DNA of 5,450 nt, taken from the NCBI GenBank assembly GCA_003551745.1, contig PUNI01000234.1, forward strand, positions 1 through 5,450, written 5' to 3'. Under the pieces are notes generated by a model. That model was given only the letters and a program-made list of their open reading frames with translations. It searched no databases and was not told where the DNA came from. Made by a program: the position numbers and the translations under genes. Below are positions 1 through 5,450 of this stretch, piece by piece; the stretch's first letter is position 1; each line of letters starts with the position of its first letter. Origin of the DNA: Paracoccaceae bacterium. Lineage in GTDB: Bacteria; Pseudomonadota; Alphaproteobacteria; Rhodobacterales; Rhodobacteraceae.

Positions 1-777
1 GGCGGCGTTGATCTCGTCGACGCTGGTCTCGCGCGCCGCCTCGAAGGTGAGGTCGACCACCGAGACGTTCGGTGTGGGCACCCGGATCGCCACGCCGTCG
101 AGCTTGCCGGCGAGATCGGGCATGACGAGCCCCACCGCCCGGGCCGCGCCGGTGGAGGTGGGGATCATGTTCATCGCCGCGGCGCGGGCGCGGTACATGT
201 CCTTGTGATAGGTGTCGAGGGTGGGCTGGTCGCCGGTGTAGCTGTGGATGGTGGTCATGAAGCCCTTGGCGATGCCCACGCTGTCGTGGAGCACCTTGGC
301 GACCGGGGCGAGGCAGTTGGTGGTGCAGGAGGCGTTCGAGACGATCCTGTCAGCGGGCTCCAGCACGTCGTGGTTCACGCCATAGACCACGGTCTTGTCG
401 GCGCCCTTGGACGGGGCCGAGACCAGCACGCGGCGCGCGCCGTTTTCCAGGTGCACGGCGGCCTTGTCGCGGTCGGTGAAGATGCCGGTGCATTCCATCA
501 CCACATCGACGCCCGACCAGGGCAGTTCGGCCGGGTTGCGGATCGCGCTGACCTCGATCGGGCCGCGGCCCACGTCGATGCTGTTGCCCGAGACCGTGAC
601 CTCGCCGGGAAAGCGGCCGTGGACGGAATCGAAGCGCAGAAGATGGGCGTTGAGGTCGACCGAGCCGAGATCGTTGATCGCCACGACCTCGATGTCGTCG
701 CGCCCCAGTTCGATCACCGCGCGCAGCACGTTGCGCCCGATGCGCCCGAAGCCGTTGATCGCAACCTTGATGGTCAT
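1..777 (-). CDS. gap: Glyceraldehyde-3-phosphate dehydrogenase, partial (C-terminus beyond left edge)
   Basis: Type I phosphorylating GAPDH, which converts glyceraldehyde 3-phosphate, NAD+ and phosphate to 1,3-bisphosphoglycerate in cytosolic glycolysis, gluconeogenesis or the Calvin cycle. The 259 codons present begin [16 protein letters not shown], the Rossmann dinucleotide-binding start of the family. Residue D36 (VVAIND) sits where NAD-preferring enzymes carry Asp. The active-site signature SNASCTTNC places the catalytic cysteine at C151, and the partner histidine is H178 in TTIHSY. The family is usually about 330-340 residues, so roughly 75 C-terminal residues lie outside the window. The ATG at 777 is fixed by homology and by a strong AAAGGAGGA ribosome binding site 7 bases upstream. 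At positions equivalent to Leu187-Pro188 of the Bacillus enzyme this protein has T189-Y190, so cofactor preference is not fully settled. It lies 106 bases after the hydrolase/flavoprotein operon and is functionally unrelated to it. Confidence 0.97.
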   Translation of the reverse strand, partial: MTIKVAINGFGRIGRNVLRAVIELGRDDIEVVAINDLGSVDLNAHLLRFDSVHGRFPGEVTVSGNSIDVGRGPIEVSAIRNPAELPWSGVDVVMECTGIFTDRDKAAVHLENGARRVLVSAPSKGADKTVVYGVNHDVLEPADRIVSNASCTTNCLAPVAKVLHDSVGIAKGFMTTIHSYTGDQPTLDTYHKDMYRARAAAMNMIPTSTGAARAVGLVMPDLAGKLDGVAIRVPTPNVSVVDLTFEAARETSVDEINAA

Positions 778-883
778 CGCGAAGTCCTCCTTTGCCTGTG
801 GCGTTGGCCTTGGCGCGACTGACCCGATCCGGCGGCGCAGGTCAACCGGCGCCGGGCCCGTTGGCGCCCGGAGGGTGCGTTTT
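778..883 (-). other. 106-base non-coding leader between creatininase-family gene and gap
   Basis: This is the longest non-coding stretch in the window. On the minus strand it runs from the stop of the hydrolase gene to the gap ATG. It contains several short G/C palindromes, for example CCGGCGCCGG at 846-855 and paired GGCGCC blocks, and the gap ribosome binding site at its end. I see no hairpin followed by a U-run that would clearly terminate the upstream operon, and no convincing -35/-10 pair. Its length and position make it the likely place for a gap promoter, but this is inference from context. Confidence 0.5.
785..793 (-). promoter_or_regulatory. Strong Shine-Dalgarno site of gap
   Basis: On the minus strand this reads AAAGGAGGA, a near-perfect anti-16S match, 7 bases before the ATG at 777. 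It fixes the gap start and suggests efficient, independent translation initiation. No other junction in the window has a site this strong. Confidence 0.85.
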
Positions 884-1687
884 TCACGGCCGCGCCCGGG
901 GCGCCGGGGTCGGGGCGATGCCGTCGAGCGGCAGGGCGGCGAGATCGCGCAGCAGGCCGATCAGCCCCTGCACCTGATGCGCGGCGGTGGCGCGGCCCTT
1001 CTCGGCCGTGGCCGCGGCGGCGTTGCCGACGACCCCCGCCGGGTTGAGGTCGGAGGCGACCCAGCCGAGCGCGGTGGGCCCCACCGGCGGGATCGGCGCG
1101 GTCTCGGCCGTCGAGCGGAAATCGCCGGCCGCGGCCATGTCCACCAGATCGGGGTGGAAGTGCAGCATCAGCGAGGTTTCCTGATCGCCGCCGTGGATGC
1201 CGAAGCGGTCTTCGGCGGGCGGATAGAGCCCCTCGGGTGCGCCGAAGCCCGCCCATTGCGTCTTCACCGCCAGCATGCCCGCCTGCACGCGCAGCTCGCG
1301 CGCGACGATGGAGATCAGGTCGAGGTTGCCGCCATGGCTGTTGACGAGCGCGATCTTGCGCACGCCCGCCCGCGCCACGGAGAGCCCGATCTCGACCCAG
1401 GCGCGCAGCGCGGTCTCGGCCGAAAGCGTCAGCGTGCCGGCGGCCCAGAGATGCTCGTTCGACTTGCCCACCGCCTGCACGGGCAGGATGCGCAGGTCGA
1501 GATCCGCGGGGCAGAGCCGGCGCAGGGTGGCGAGCATCCCCTCGGCGATCATCATGTCCACCCCCACCGGCAGATGCGGCCCGTGCTGCTCGACGGCCGC
1601 GGTGGGCAGGATCGCGACGGTGCGCCGCGGATCGACGGTGGCGAACTCCGGCGCGCGGAAGGCGGCCCAGTCGAGCCGACGGGTCAT
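884..1687 (-). CDS. Creatininase-family metal-dependent amidohydrolase
   Basis: A 267-residue protein of the creatininase superfamily, cytosolic metal-dependent hydrolases that open cyclic amides or remove formyl/amide groups (creatininase, the FAPy deformylase ArfB, the mycofactocin peptidase MftE). The N-terminal metal-binding motif is intact: E33, H35 and D44 in [14 protein letters not shown] second motif, NSHGGN, gives H118, and [10 protein letters not shown] (163-172) gives the late conserved E170. True Pseudomonas creatininase has a metal-binding Glu (Glu122) in the motif NGHYEN; here that place is Gly (HGGN), so creatinine is an unlikely substrate and the protein sits closer to the broad HGGN branch. 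Its length matches the family. The ATG at 1687 overlaps the upstream stop as ATGA and has only a weak ribosome site, so translational coupling is likely. An open frame continues upstream to 2167 but that part lies inside the preceding gene. It is the last gene of the apparent operon. The exact substrate is unknown. Confidence 0.9.
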   Translation of the reverse strand: MTRRLDWAAFRAPEFATVDPRRTVAILPTAAVEQHGPHLPVGVDMMIAEGMLATLRRLCPADLDLRILPVQAVGKSNEHLWAAGTLTLSAETALRAWVEIGLSVARAGVRKIALVNSHGGNLDLISIVARELRVQAGMLAVKTQWAGFGAPEGLYPPAEDRFGIHGGDQETSLMLHFHPDLVDMAAAGDFRSTAETAPIPPVGPTALGWVASDLNPAGVVGNAAAATAEKGRATAAHQVQGLIGLLRDLAALPLDGIAPTPAPRARP

Positions 1688-2325
1688 TGCGCCGGCTCGA
1701 CGCGCGCGACCGGGCGAGGCGGGACAGTCCCGATCAGCTTGCGCATCTGCCGGTCGACGGTGGCGAGATGCGCGGCGCGGCTTTCCGGGGTCGAGCTGTC
1801 CATCAGGTAATGCGCCGCGAAGGCGGTGCGGCAGCCCTTCGCGCAGAGGAAGCGCACGCCGCGCAGGATCGTCCGCTTGCCGGGCGCGCCGACCAGGAAG
1901 GTCAGCCAGCGCGACGCCCCGCAGGTGGTGAAGACGCCCAGCCGCGTCACGTTGGTGAGGCCCGGGCGGATGTTGTCGCCCTCGGCCTTCGGCATGATGA
2001 AGGCGACTTCGGGCAGCAGCACCCGGTCGAGCCAGCCCTTCAGCATCGCGGGCAGCCCGTACCACCAGGTGGGATAGACGAAGACCAGCGTGTCGCACCA
2101 GGCGAGGTCCCCGGTCTCGCCCGCCACCGGAACGCGGTTCGCCGGGGTGTCGAGATAGCCCTGCCACTCGGCCCGGCTCAGCACCGGCGTGAAGCCGGTG
2201 GCGTAGAGGTCGTGCATCCGCACCTCGGCGCCGGCCTCGTCGAGCCGTGCCACCACCCGGTCGCGCACGGCGGCGGTGAAGCTCGCCGGGTCGGGATGGC
2301 AGTAGATCACGAGGGCGCGGAGCAC
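1684..2325 (-). CDS. NAD(P)H:quinone-oxidoreductase-like flavoprotein (Flavodoxin_2 family), second copy
   Basis: A 213-residue cytosolic protein with the flavodoxin-like fold of the NQO/MdaB/KefF type, which use FMN or FAD to pass two electrons from NAD(P)H to quinones or other acceptors. The N-terminal strand and flavin-phosphate loop is LVIYCHPDPASFT (residues 5-17). A DLYATGFTPVLSRAE block follows at 39-53, then the family hallmark PTWWYGLPAMLKGWLDRVLLP at 85-105, and the flavin-side loop TTCGASR at 133-139. The C-terminal tail (about 195-213, Pro/Arg/Val rich) is longer than in its neighbour. It starts with GTG at 2325; a GAGGA ribosome site (2333-2337) overlaps the upstream stop, leaving 10 bases between the genes. 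It ends in an ATGA overlap with the creatininase-family gene. It is clearly a paralogue of the protein encoded at 2336-2917, sharing aligned motifs at the same residue numbers. The electron acceptor is unknown; azoreductase or nitroreductase-like activity is equally possible. Confidence 0.9.
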   Translation of the reverse strand: MLRALVIYCHPDPASFTAAVRDRVVARLDEAGAEVRMHDLYATGFTPVLSRAEWQGYLDTPANRVPVAGETGDLAWCDTLVFVYPTWWYGLPAMLKGWLDRVLLPEVAFIMPKAEGDNIRPGLTNVTRLGVFTTCGASRWLTFLVGAPGKRTILRGVRFLCAKGCRTAFAAHYLMDSSTPESRAAHLATVDRQMRKLIGTVPPRPVARVEPAQ

Positions 2326-2332
2326 GCAGGGA

Positions 2333-2338
2333 TCCTCA
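2333..2338 (-). promoter_or_regulatory. Shine-Dalgarno overlapping upstream stop (TGAGGA)
   Basis: The minus strand reads TGAGGA, in which TGA ends the first flavoprotein gene and GAGGA is the ribosome site for the second, 7 bases before its GTG start at 2325. This supports the GTG start and tight co-translation of the two paralogues. Confidence 0.7.
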
Positions 2339-2917
2339 GAGGCTTTGCATCTCGCCCCGGACGCGGGCGAGGAACGCCGCGCGCCGGGCGTCGGTGGCGC
2401 GATTCATGTCGTAGAGCGCCAGATAGCGCAGCTTTTCGGGCCGTGTCACGTGCCAGAGCGCGCGCTTGACCACATGCCGCGGCGGGTCGCCGCAGAACAC
2501 CGCCCGGGCGCGGCTGCCGCCATAGGTCGTCACCGCGGCCAGCCGCCGGATCTGGGTGAGGTTCGGCACGACCCGGCCCCGTTCCAGCCGGAAGGACACG
2601 CCGGGCAGAAAGACGCGGTCGAAATAGCCTTTCAGGATAGCGGGATAGCCGAAGTTCCACACAGGGAACACGAGGATCAGCGCCTGCGCCGCCCGGAGCC
2701 GCGCCACATGTTCGGACACCGCATCAGCATTGCACTGCAGGTCATGGTAGTTGCGGCGTTCCTCGGCGGTCAGCACCGGCTGGAAGCCCTCGGCGTTGAG
2801 ATCGCAGTCGTCCACGTCCCAGCCGCGCTCGGCGAGGGTCTCCACCACCACGCCGTGCAGCGCGGCCGAGAAGCTTTCCGGCACCGGATGGGCAAAGACG
2901 ACGAGCGCCCGGGTCAT
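2336..2917 (-). CDS. NAD(P)H:quinone-oxidoreductase-like flavoprotein (Flavodoxin_2 family), first copy
   Basis: A 193-residue soluble flavodoxin-fold oxidoreductase of the NQO/KefF family, expected to bind FMN or FAD and use NAD(P)H. Motifs in order are the flavin-phosphate loop FAHPVPESFS (8-17), DLNAEGFQPVLTAEE (39-53), the hallmark FPVWNFGYPAILKGYFDRVF (84-103), and TTYGGSR (130-136) on the flavin side. The start is placed at the ATG at 2917 because its MTRALVVFAHP lines up exactly with MLRALVIYCHP of the adjacent paralogue. An in-frame GTG at 2974 would add 19 low-complexity Gly/Pro/Arg/Ala residues encoded by the hairpin and is rejected. No clear Shine-Dalgarno precedes the ATG, unlike the other operon genes. 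It follows the 85-base hairpin spacer after the FAD oxidase and precedes its paralogue by 10 bases. The family call is firm; the substrate is unknown. Confidence 0.9.
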   Translation of the reverse strand: MTRALVVFAHPVPESFSAALHGVVVETLAERGWDVDDCDLNAEGFQPVLTAEERRNYHDLQCNADAVSEHVARLRAAQALILVFPVWNFGYPAILKGYFDRVFLPGVSFRLERGRVVPNLTQIRRLAAVTTYGGSRARAVFCGDPPRHVVKRALWHVTRPEKLRYLALYDMNRATDARRAAFLARVRGEMQSL

Positions 2918-2939
2918 CGTCGGGGCGCGCGCAGCTGGA

Positions 2940-2998
2940 CCGGGCAGCGCCGGCCGGACGCCCCTCCCGCCCACCCGCGTCCGGCTGGCGCTGCCCGG
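2940..2998 (-). repeat. Long intercistronic hairpin (22-bp inverted repeat, 15-base loop)
   Basis: The left arm (2940-2961) and right arm (2977-2998) are reverse complements over 22 positions, with one exception: G2952 opposite T2986, which is a C-A mismatch in the minus-strand transcript. The 15-base loop (2962-2976) is C-rich on the plus strand, so G-rich in the RNA. The structure begins 4 bases after the FAD-oxidase stop and ends 22 bases before the next ATG. No U-run follows it in the direction of transcription, so it does not look like a classical intrinsic terminator. The position suits an mRNA 3'-end stabiliser or partial terminator that sets different levels for the two halves of the operon. 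The inverted repeat is seen directly; its role is inferred. Confidence 0.85.
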
Positions 2999-3002
2999 CG
3001 GC

Positions 3003-4397
3003 TCACTCGGCCGCCTTCATCTTCGGATAGCGGTAGATCTCGGCATAGTCGAAGCCGGGATCGTCCCAGGAGATCATCTTGCCGGGGTTCAGGAGGCCCT
3101 TGGGGTCGGCCTCGCGCTTGAAGGCGAGCTGCACCTCGTCGCGGTGCTGGCGGCCGCCCTCTTCCAGCGTGTAGCGGTGGGGGTTGAACACGAAGCAGTC
3201 GTGGTCCTCGTGCAGGCGCACGATCTCTTCCAGCCGCTCCTCGGTGGTGAATTTCACGAGGGAAAGCGAGGCGAAGACGGTCTGGCCGTGGTCTCGGATG
3301 GCCTCCAGATGCTGCAGCACCTCCTCGCCGAAGAGCGCGCGCATCCGGGCGATCTTGCCGAAGATGTCGCCTGTATAGAGGACCTGGAGATAGGTGATGG
3401 CGGGGTCGACCTTCAGCGCGCGCAGCGTGGTGTGGTTCCAGCCGTATTCGAACACCGGGCCCGGGTCGCGCGGCCAGTCGTGCGCGTCGGAGCGATAGAT
3501 CATCCGGGCGCCCTCGCGGCGAGCGGTGAACACCTCGAAGGCGTCCATCGCGTGCGGCGCCACCATCAGCCCGATCAGATGCTCGCCGTCCTCGACATGG
3601 GGCTTCACCCGCTGGAAATAGGCCTGCGCGGTGGGGGCCTCAAAGACCGAGACCAGCTTCACCAGGATGCCGTCCTCGTTGGCCAGATCGAAGGCATAGC
3701 GGGCGGCGGCGTCGAAATCCTTCATCGCGACGAAGATGCCCACCCAGTCGTAGGCGGGCGCGAGCGGCATCTCCAGCTCGGTGATGATGCCGTTGGTACC
3801 GTAGGCGTGGCTAACCCGCGCGAGTTCCTCGCCGCGGAACTCGAGCACGCGGGGCTCCTCCTCCATCGTCACCACCCGGAGCCGGATGATGTTGCCGAGA
3901 TCGCGCAAGGATCCCCAGCGCACCGAGCCGATGCCGCCCGAGCCGCCGGCGATGAAGCCGCCGATGGTGGCGGTGGCCCAGGTGGAGGAGTACATGCGGA
4001 TCTCCTGCCCGGTCTCGTTGCAGGCCGCGTCGAGGTCCTTCAAGAGCACGCCGGGCTCGCAGATCACCCGGCCCGGATGCACCGCCTTGACCCGGTAGAG
4101 GTTCTTCAGATGCAGGATGCAGCCGCCCGAAAGCGGCATCGCCTGGCCGTAGTTGCCGGTGCCGGCGCCGCGGACCGTTACCGGCACGTCATGGGCATGG
4201 CAGACCCGCAGCACCTCGATCACTTCGGCCTCGGATTTCGGCGCCACCACGAAATCGGCCACGAGATGGTCGAGCCGGGCCTTCAGGACCGGCGAATACC
4301 AGAAGAAATCCCGGCTCTTGGCCTTCACCGAGACCGGGTTCTCGTCGATCTCCAGATGCTTCAGCGCGTCGCGGGCGGCGGCGACATTCGGCTGCAT
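3003..4397 (-). CDS. FAD-binding oxidase/dehydrogenase (PCMH/VAO fold, GlcD-like)
   Basis: A 464-residue FAD-linked oxidoreductase. These enzymes oxidise small substrates such as alpha-hydroxy acids or alcohols and pass electrons to oxygen, quinones or partner proteins. The N-terminal FAD domain (about 40-220) shows VVAPKSEAEVIEVLRVC (50-66), the pyrophosphate loop VRGAGTGNYGQAMP (75-88), CEPGVLLKDL (113-122), the glycine-rich TIGGFIAGGSGGIGSVRWGS (144-163) and YGTNGIITELE (197-207). The C-terminal cap ends in the usual DPKGLLNPGKM (431-441). The pyrophosphate loop has T80 where covalent 8-alpha-histidyl enzymes often have His, so FAD is probably non-covalent (inference). The HGxG metal-binding stretch of D-lactate dehydrogenase/GlcD relatives is not evident; NPHRYTLEEGG (405-415) lies in that area. 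No signal peptide or membrane segment is seen, so it is likely cytosolic. The ATG at 4397 lies 4 bases after the amidohydrolase stop with a ribosome site overlapping it. No iron-sulfur (GlcF-like) partner is encoded nearby. The substrate is not identifiable. Confidence 0.92.
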   Translation of the reverse strand: MQPNVAAARDALKHLEIDENPVSVKAKSRDFFWYSPVLKARLDHLVADFVVAPKSEAEVIEVLRVCHAHDVPVTVRGAGTGNYGQAMPLSGGCILHLKNLYRVKAVHPGRVICEPGVLLKDLDAACNETGQEIRMYSSTWATATIGGFIAGGSGGIGSVRWGSLRDLGNIIRLRVVTMEEEPRVLEFRGEELARVSHAYGTNGIITELEMPLAPAYDWVGIFVAMKDFDAAARYAFDLANEDGILVKLVSVFEAPTAQAYFQRVKPHVEDGEHLIGLMVAPHAMDAFEVFTARREGARMIYRSDAHDWPRDPGPVFEYGWNHTTLRALKVDPAITYLQVLYTGDIFGKIARMRALFGEEVLQHLEAIRDHGQTVFASLSLVKFTTEERLEEIVRLHEDHDCFVFNPHRYTLEEGGRQHRDEVQLAFKREADPKGLLNPGKMISWDDPGFDYAEIYRYPKMKAAE

Positions 4398-4401
4398 GGC
4401 T

Positions 4402-4408
4402 TCACCTC
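4402..4408 (-). promoter_or_regulatory. Shine-Dalgarno overlapping amidohydrolase stop (GAGGTGA)
   Basis: The minus strand reads GAGGTGA, in which the TGA ends the amidohydrolase gene. The purine-rich core lies about 7 bases before the ATG at 4397. It fixes the FAD-oxidase start and indicates translational coupling of the first two genes. Confidence 0.7.
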
Positions 4409-5450
4409 ATCAGCGGGTCGAGTTCGGCATGGTCGGGCAGCGTCCGGTCGATCTGCCGGCCGGCCCGCAGCACGATGCGGTCGGACTGCGGGCGTGAGAA
4501 CAGCTCGTTGAAGCTGCGCGCGCGGCAGATCACCAGGTCGGCGGGCGCGCCCGGAGCGAGCGAGGGGGGCTCGAAGCCGCAGGCGGCGGCGGGGGTGGTG
4601 GTGAAGGCCGCCGTCCAGTCCGGGTCGGCATGGTCGAGATGGGCGATCCGCGTCGCCTCGCGCATCACCTCCAGCATGTCCATGTCGCCGTAGGCATAGA
4701 AGGGATCGCGGGTGTTGTCGGAGGCGAAGGCGACGGGGATGCCGCGCGCCTTCATCTCGTGCACCAGCGTCACACCGCGCCAGCGGGGGGTGCGGCCCGC
4801 CTGCCGGTCCTGCAGATACATGTTGCACATCGGCAGGCTGACGACATTGAGCCCCGCCCGCGCCACCAAATCCAGCGTGTGCAGGGCCTCCGCCTCGGGC
4901 TGCACGGCCAGCGAGCAGCAGTGGCCCACCGTCACCGGTGCGGAGAAGCCCGTCTCAAGGACCGTCTCGGCGATCATCCGCAGGGTGGCGGCGGCGGGAT
5001 CGCCGGTCTCGTCCACATGGAAGTCGGCGGCGAGCCCGCGGGCCTCGGCGAGGCGGAAGAAGGTGGCGAGCCGGTCGCGCATGTCGGGCCGCATCAGCGG
5101 CACCATGCCCAGCACGCCGCCCGATGCCGCCACGATGTCGGCGGTGCGTGCGAAGCGGCCGCCGTCGCCCGGCTCCACCCCGTCGGCGACGACGAGGCAG
5201 ACGGCCTGCAGCTCGATGCGCCCGCGCCAGGCGTCGCGCAGCTCGCGGAAGACGGGCCAGGAGATCTCGTCCTGCGGCGGGATCGAATCGAGATGGGTGC
5301 GGATCGCGCGGGTGCCGTGGGCGAAGGCGCAGCGCAGCCCGAACTCGGCGCGGGCGCGCACGTCCTGTGCCGTCCAGCGGCCGGTGCGGTCCGCCTCGAC
5401 GGTGGCCAGCGCGGCCGGGAAGGTGCCGTCGGGGTTGGGGCTGCGCGCCC
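4402..5450 (-). CDS. Cytosine-deaminase-like (CodA-type) amidohydrolase, partial (N-terminus beyond right edge)
   Basis: The C-terminal ~348 residues of an amidohydrolase-superfamily TIM-barrel deaminase/hydrolase, cytosolic and metal dependent. The reading frame is open through 5450. E. coli CodA has about 427 residues, so roughly 75-80, including the first HxH metal motif, lie outside. Visible landmarks match CodA: THLDS (about 5283-5297); FHVDE with the metal His at 5017-5019 and the catalytic Glu at 5008-5010 (CodA H214, E217); GHCCS with His at 4921-4923 (H246); and ASDNTRDPFYAYGDMDML with the metal Asp at 4717-4719 (D313). Two substrate-pocket places differ. The CodA loop FPQEG, which carries pyrimidine-contacting Gln156, corresponds here to LVVADG without Gln, and the residue after the metal Asp is Asn instead of Asp314. 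The family call is firm, but cytosine as substrate is doubtful, so no codA symbol is given. Other CodA-like enzymes act on creatinine, isoguanine or triazines. It is the first visible gene of the operon, 4 bases ahead of the FAD oxidase. A GTG at 5361 is internal, not the real start. Confidence 0.9.
   Translation of the reverse strand, partial: ARSPNPDGTFPAALATVEADRTGRWTAQDVRARAEFGLRCAFAHGTRAIRTHLDSIPPQDEISWPVFRELRDAWRGRIELQAVCLVVADGVEPGDGGRFARTADIVAASGGVLGMVPLMRPDMRDRLATFFRLAEARGLAADFHVDETGDPAAATLRMIAETVLETGFSAPVTVGHCCSLAVQPEAEALHTLDLVARAGLNVVSLPMCNMYLQDRQAGRTPRWRGVTLVHEMKARGIPVAFASDNTRDPFYAYGDMDMLEVMREATRIAHLDHADPDWTAAFTTTPAAACGFEPPSLAPGAPADLVICRARSFNELFSRPQSDRIVLRAGRQIDRTLPDHAELDPLMR

Noticed and set aside
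817..845. TTGACC (845-840) as a -35 box for gap
   Set aside because: With a 17-base spacer the -10 hexamer is TCAGTC, a very poor match, so one hexamer alone does not support a promoter call.
852..884. Plus-strand stem (852-857 with 866-871) followed by T5 (880-884) as an intrinsic terminator
   Set aside because: The stem is only 6 bp, the T-run is 8 bases away, and no plus-strand gene precedes it. In the minus direction the run is A5, next to the hydrolase stop.
395..1810. Plus-strand open frame (471 codons) spanning gap and the creatininase-family gene
   Set aside because: It crosses two real minus-strand genes and their intergenic region, has low-complexity Arg/Gly/Ala composition and no motif.
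1688..2167. Upstream extension of the creatininase-family reading frame
   Set aside because: It lies in a shifted frame within the second flavoprotein gene; the family motifs begin after the ATG at 1687, which forms a normal ATGA overlap.
2918..2974. Alternative GTG start (2974) adding 19 residues to the first flavoprotein
   Set aside because: The extra residues are low complexity and come from the hairpin; the paralogue aligns from the ATG at 2917.
1687..3121. Overlapping plus-strand open frames opposite the flavoprotein pair
   Set aside because: Antisense to two genes with strong family motifs; no domain or plausible ribosome site supports them.
2751..4511. Long plus-strand open frame (586 codons) opposite the FAD oxidase
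   Set aside because: It is antisense to a gene with clear FAD-domain motifs, has His/Arg/Asp/Gly-rich composition with no recognisable domain, and is typical of GC-rich antisense shadows.
1..5450. tRNA, rRNA, CRISPR arrays, insertion sequences, attachment sites
   Set aside because: No tandem repeats, transposase motifs or structural RNA signatures were seen; nearly the whole window is occupied by the seven parts described.

Overview
This is a GC-rich window (around 70% G+C by eye) in which every convincing gene lies on the minus strand, so the text reads from high to low coordinates. The high GC, the codon bias toward G/C third positions and the style of the encoded proteins suggest an alphaproteobacterium, most likely of the Rhodobacter/Rhodobacterales kind. 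That placement is inference; nothing in the window fixes the species.

Layout in transcription order: (1) 5450-4402, the C-terminal ~348 residues of a cytosine-deaminase-like (CodA-type) amidohydrolase, cut by the right edge; (2) 4397-3003, a complete 464-residue FAD-linked oxidase of the PCMH/VAO fold; (3) 2998-2940, a strong 22-bp-stem hairpin starting 4 bases after the oxidase stop; (4) 2917-2336 and (5) 2325-1684, two adjacent paralogous flavodoxin-fold NAD(P)H:quinone-oxidoreductase-like proteins; (6) 1687-884, a creatininase-family metallohydrolase; (7) 777-1, the first 259 codons of glyceraldehyde-3-phosphate dehydrogenase (gap), cut by the left edge.

Genes 1-6 look like one operon. 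The junctions are 4 bases, 85 bases (holding the hairpin), 10 bases and a 4-base ATGA overlap, and at two of them the Shine-Dalgarno sequence overlaps the upstream stop codon. The set combines two metal-dependent C-N hydrolases, one FAD oxidase and two small NAD(P)H-type flavoproteins. This is the tool kit expected for breaking down or remodelling a nitrogen-containing ring compound (hydrolytic deamination or ring opening plus redox steps). The substrate cannot be read from the sequence. Both hydrolases differ from the textbook enzymes at positions that matter for cytosine deaminase and creatininase, so neither classical activity should be assumed. No transporter or regulator is visible; these may lie beyond the right edge.

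gap is separated from the operon by 106 bases, has its own strong ribosome binding site, and belongs to central carbon metabolism. It is probably a separate functional unit. No RNA genes, mobile elements, CRISPR arrays or plus-strand genes were found.
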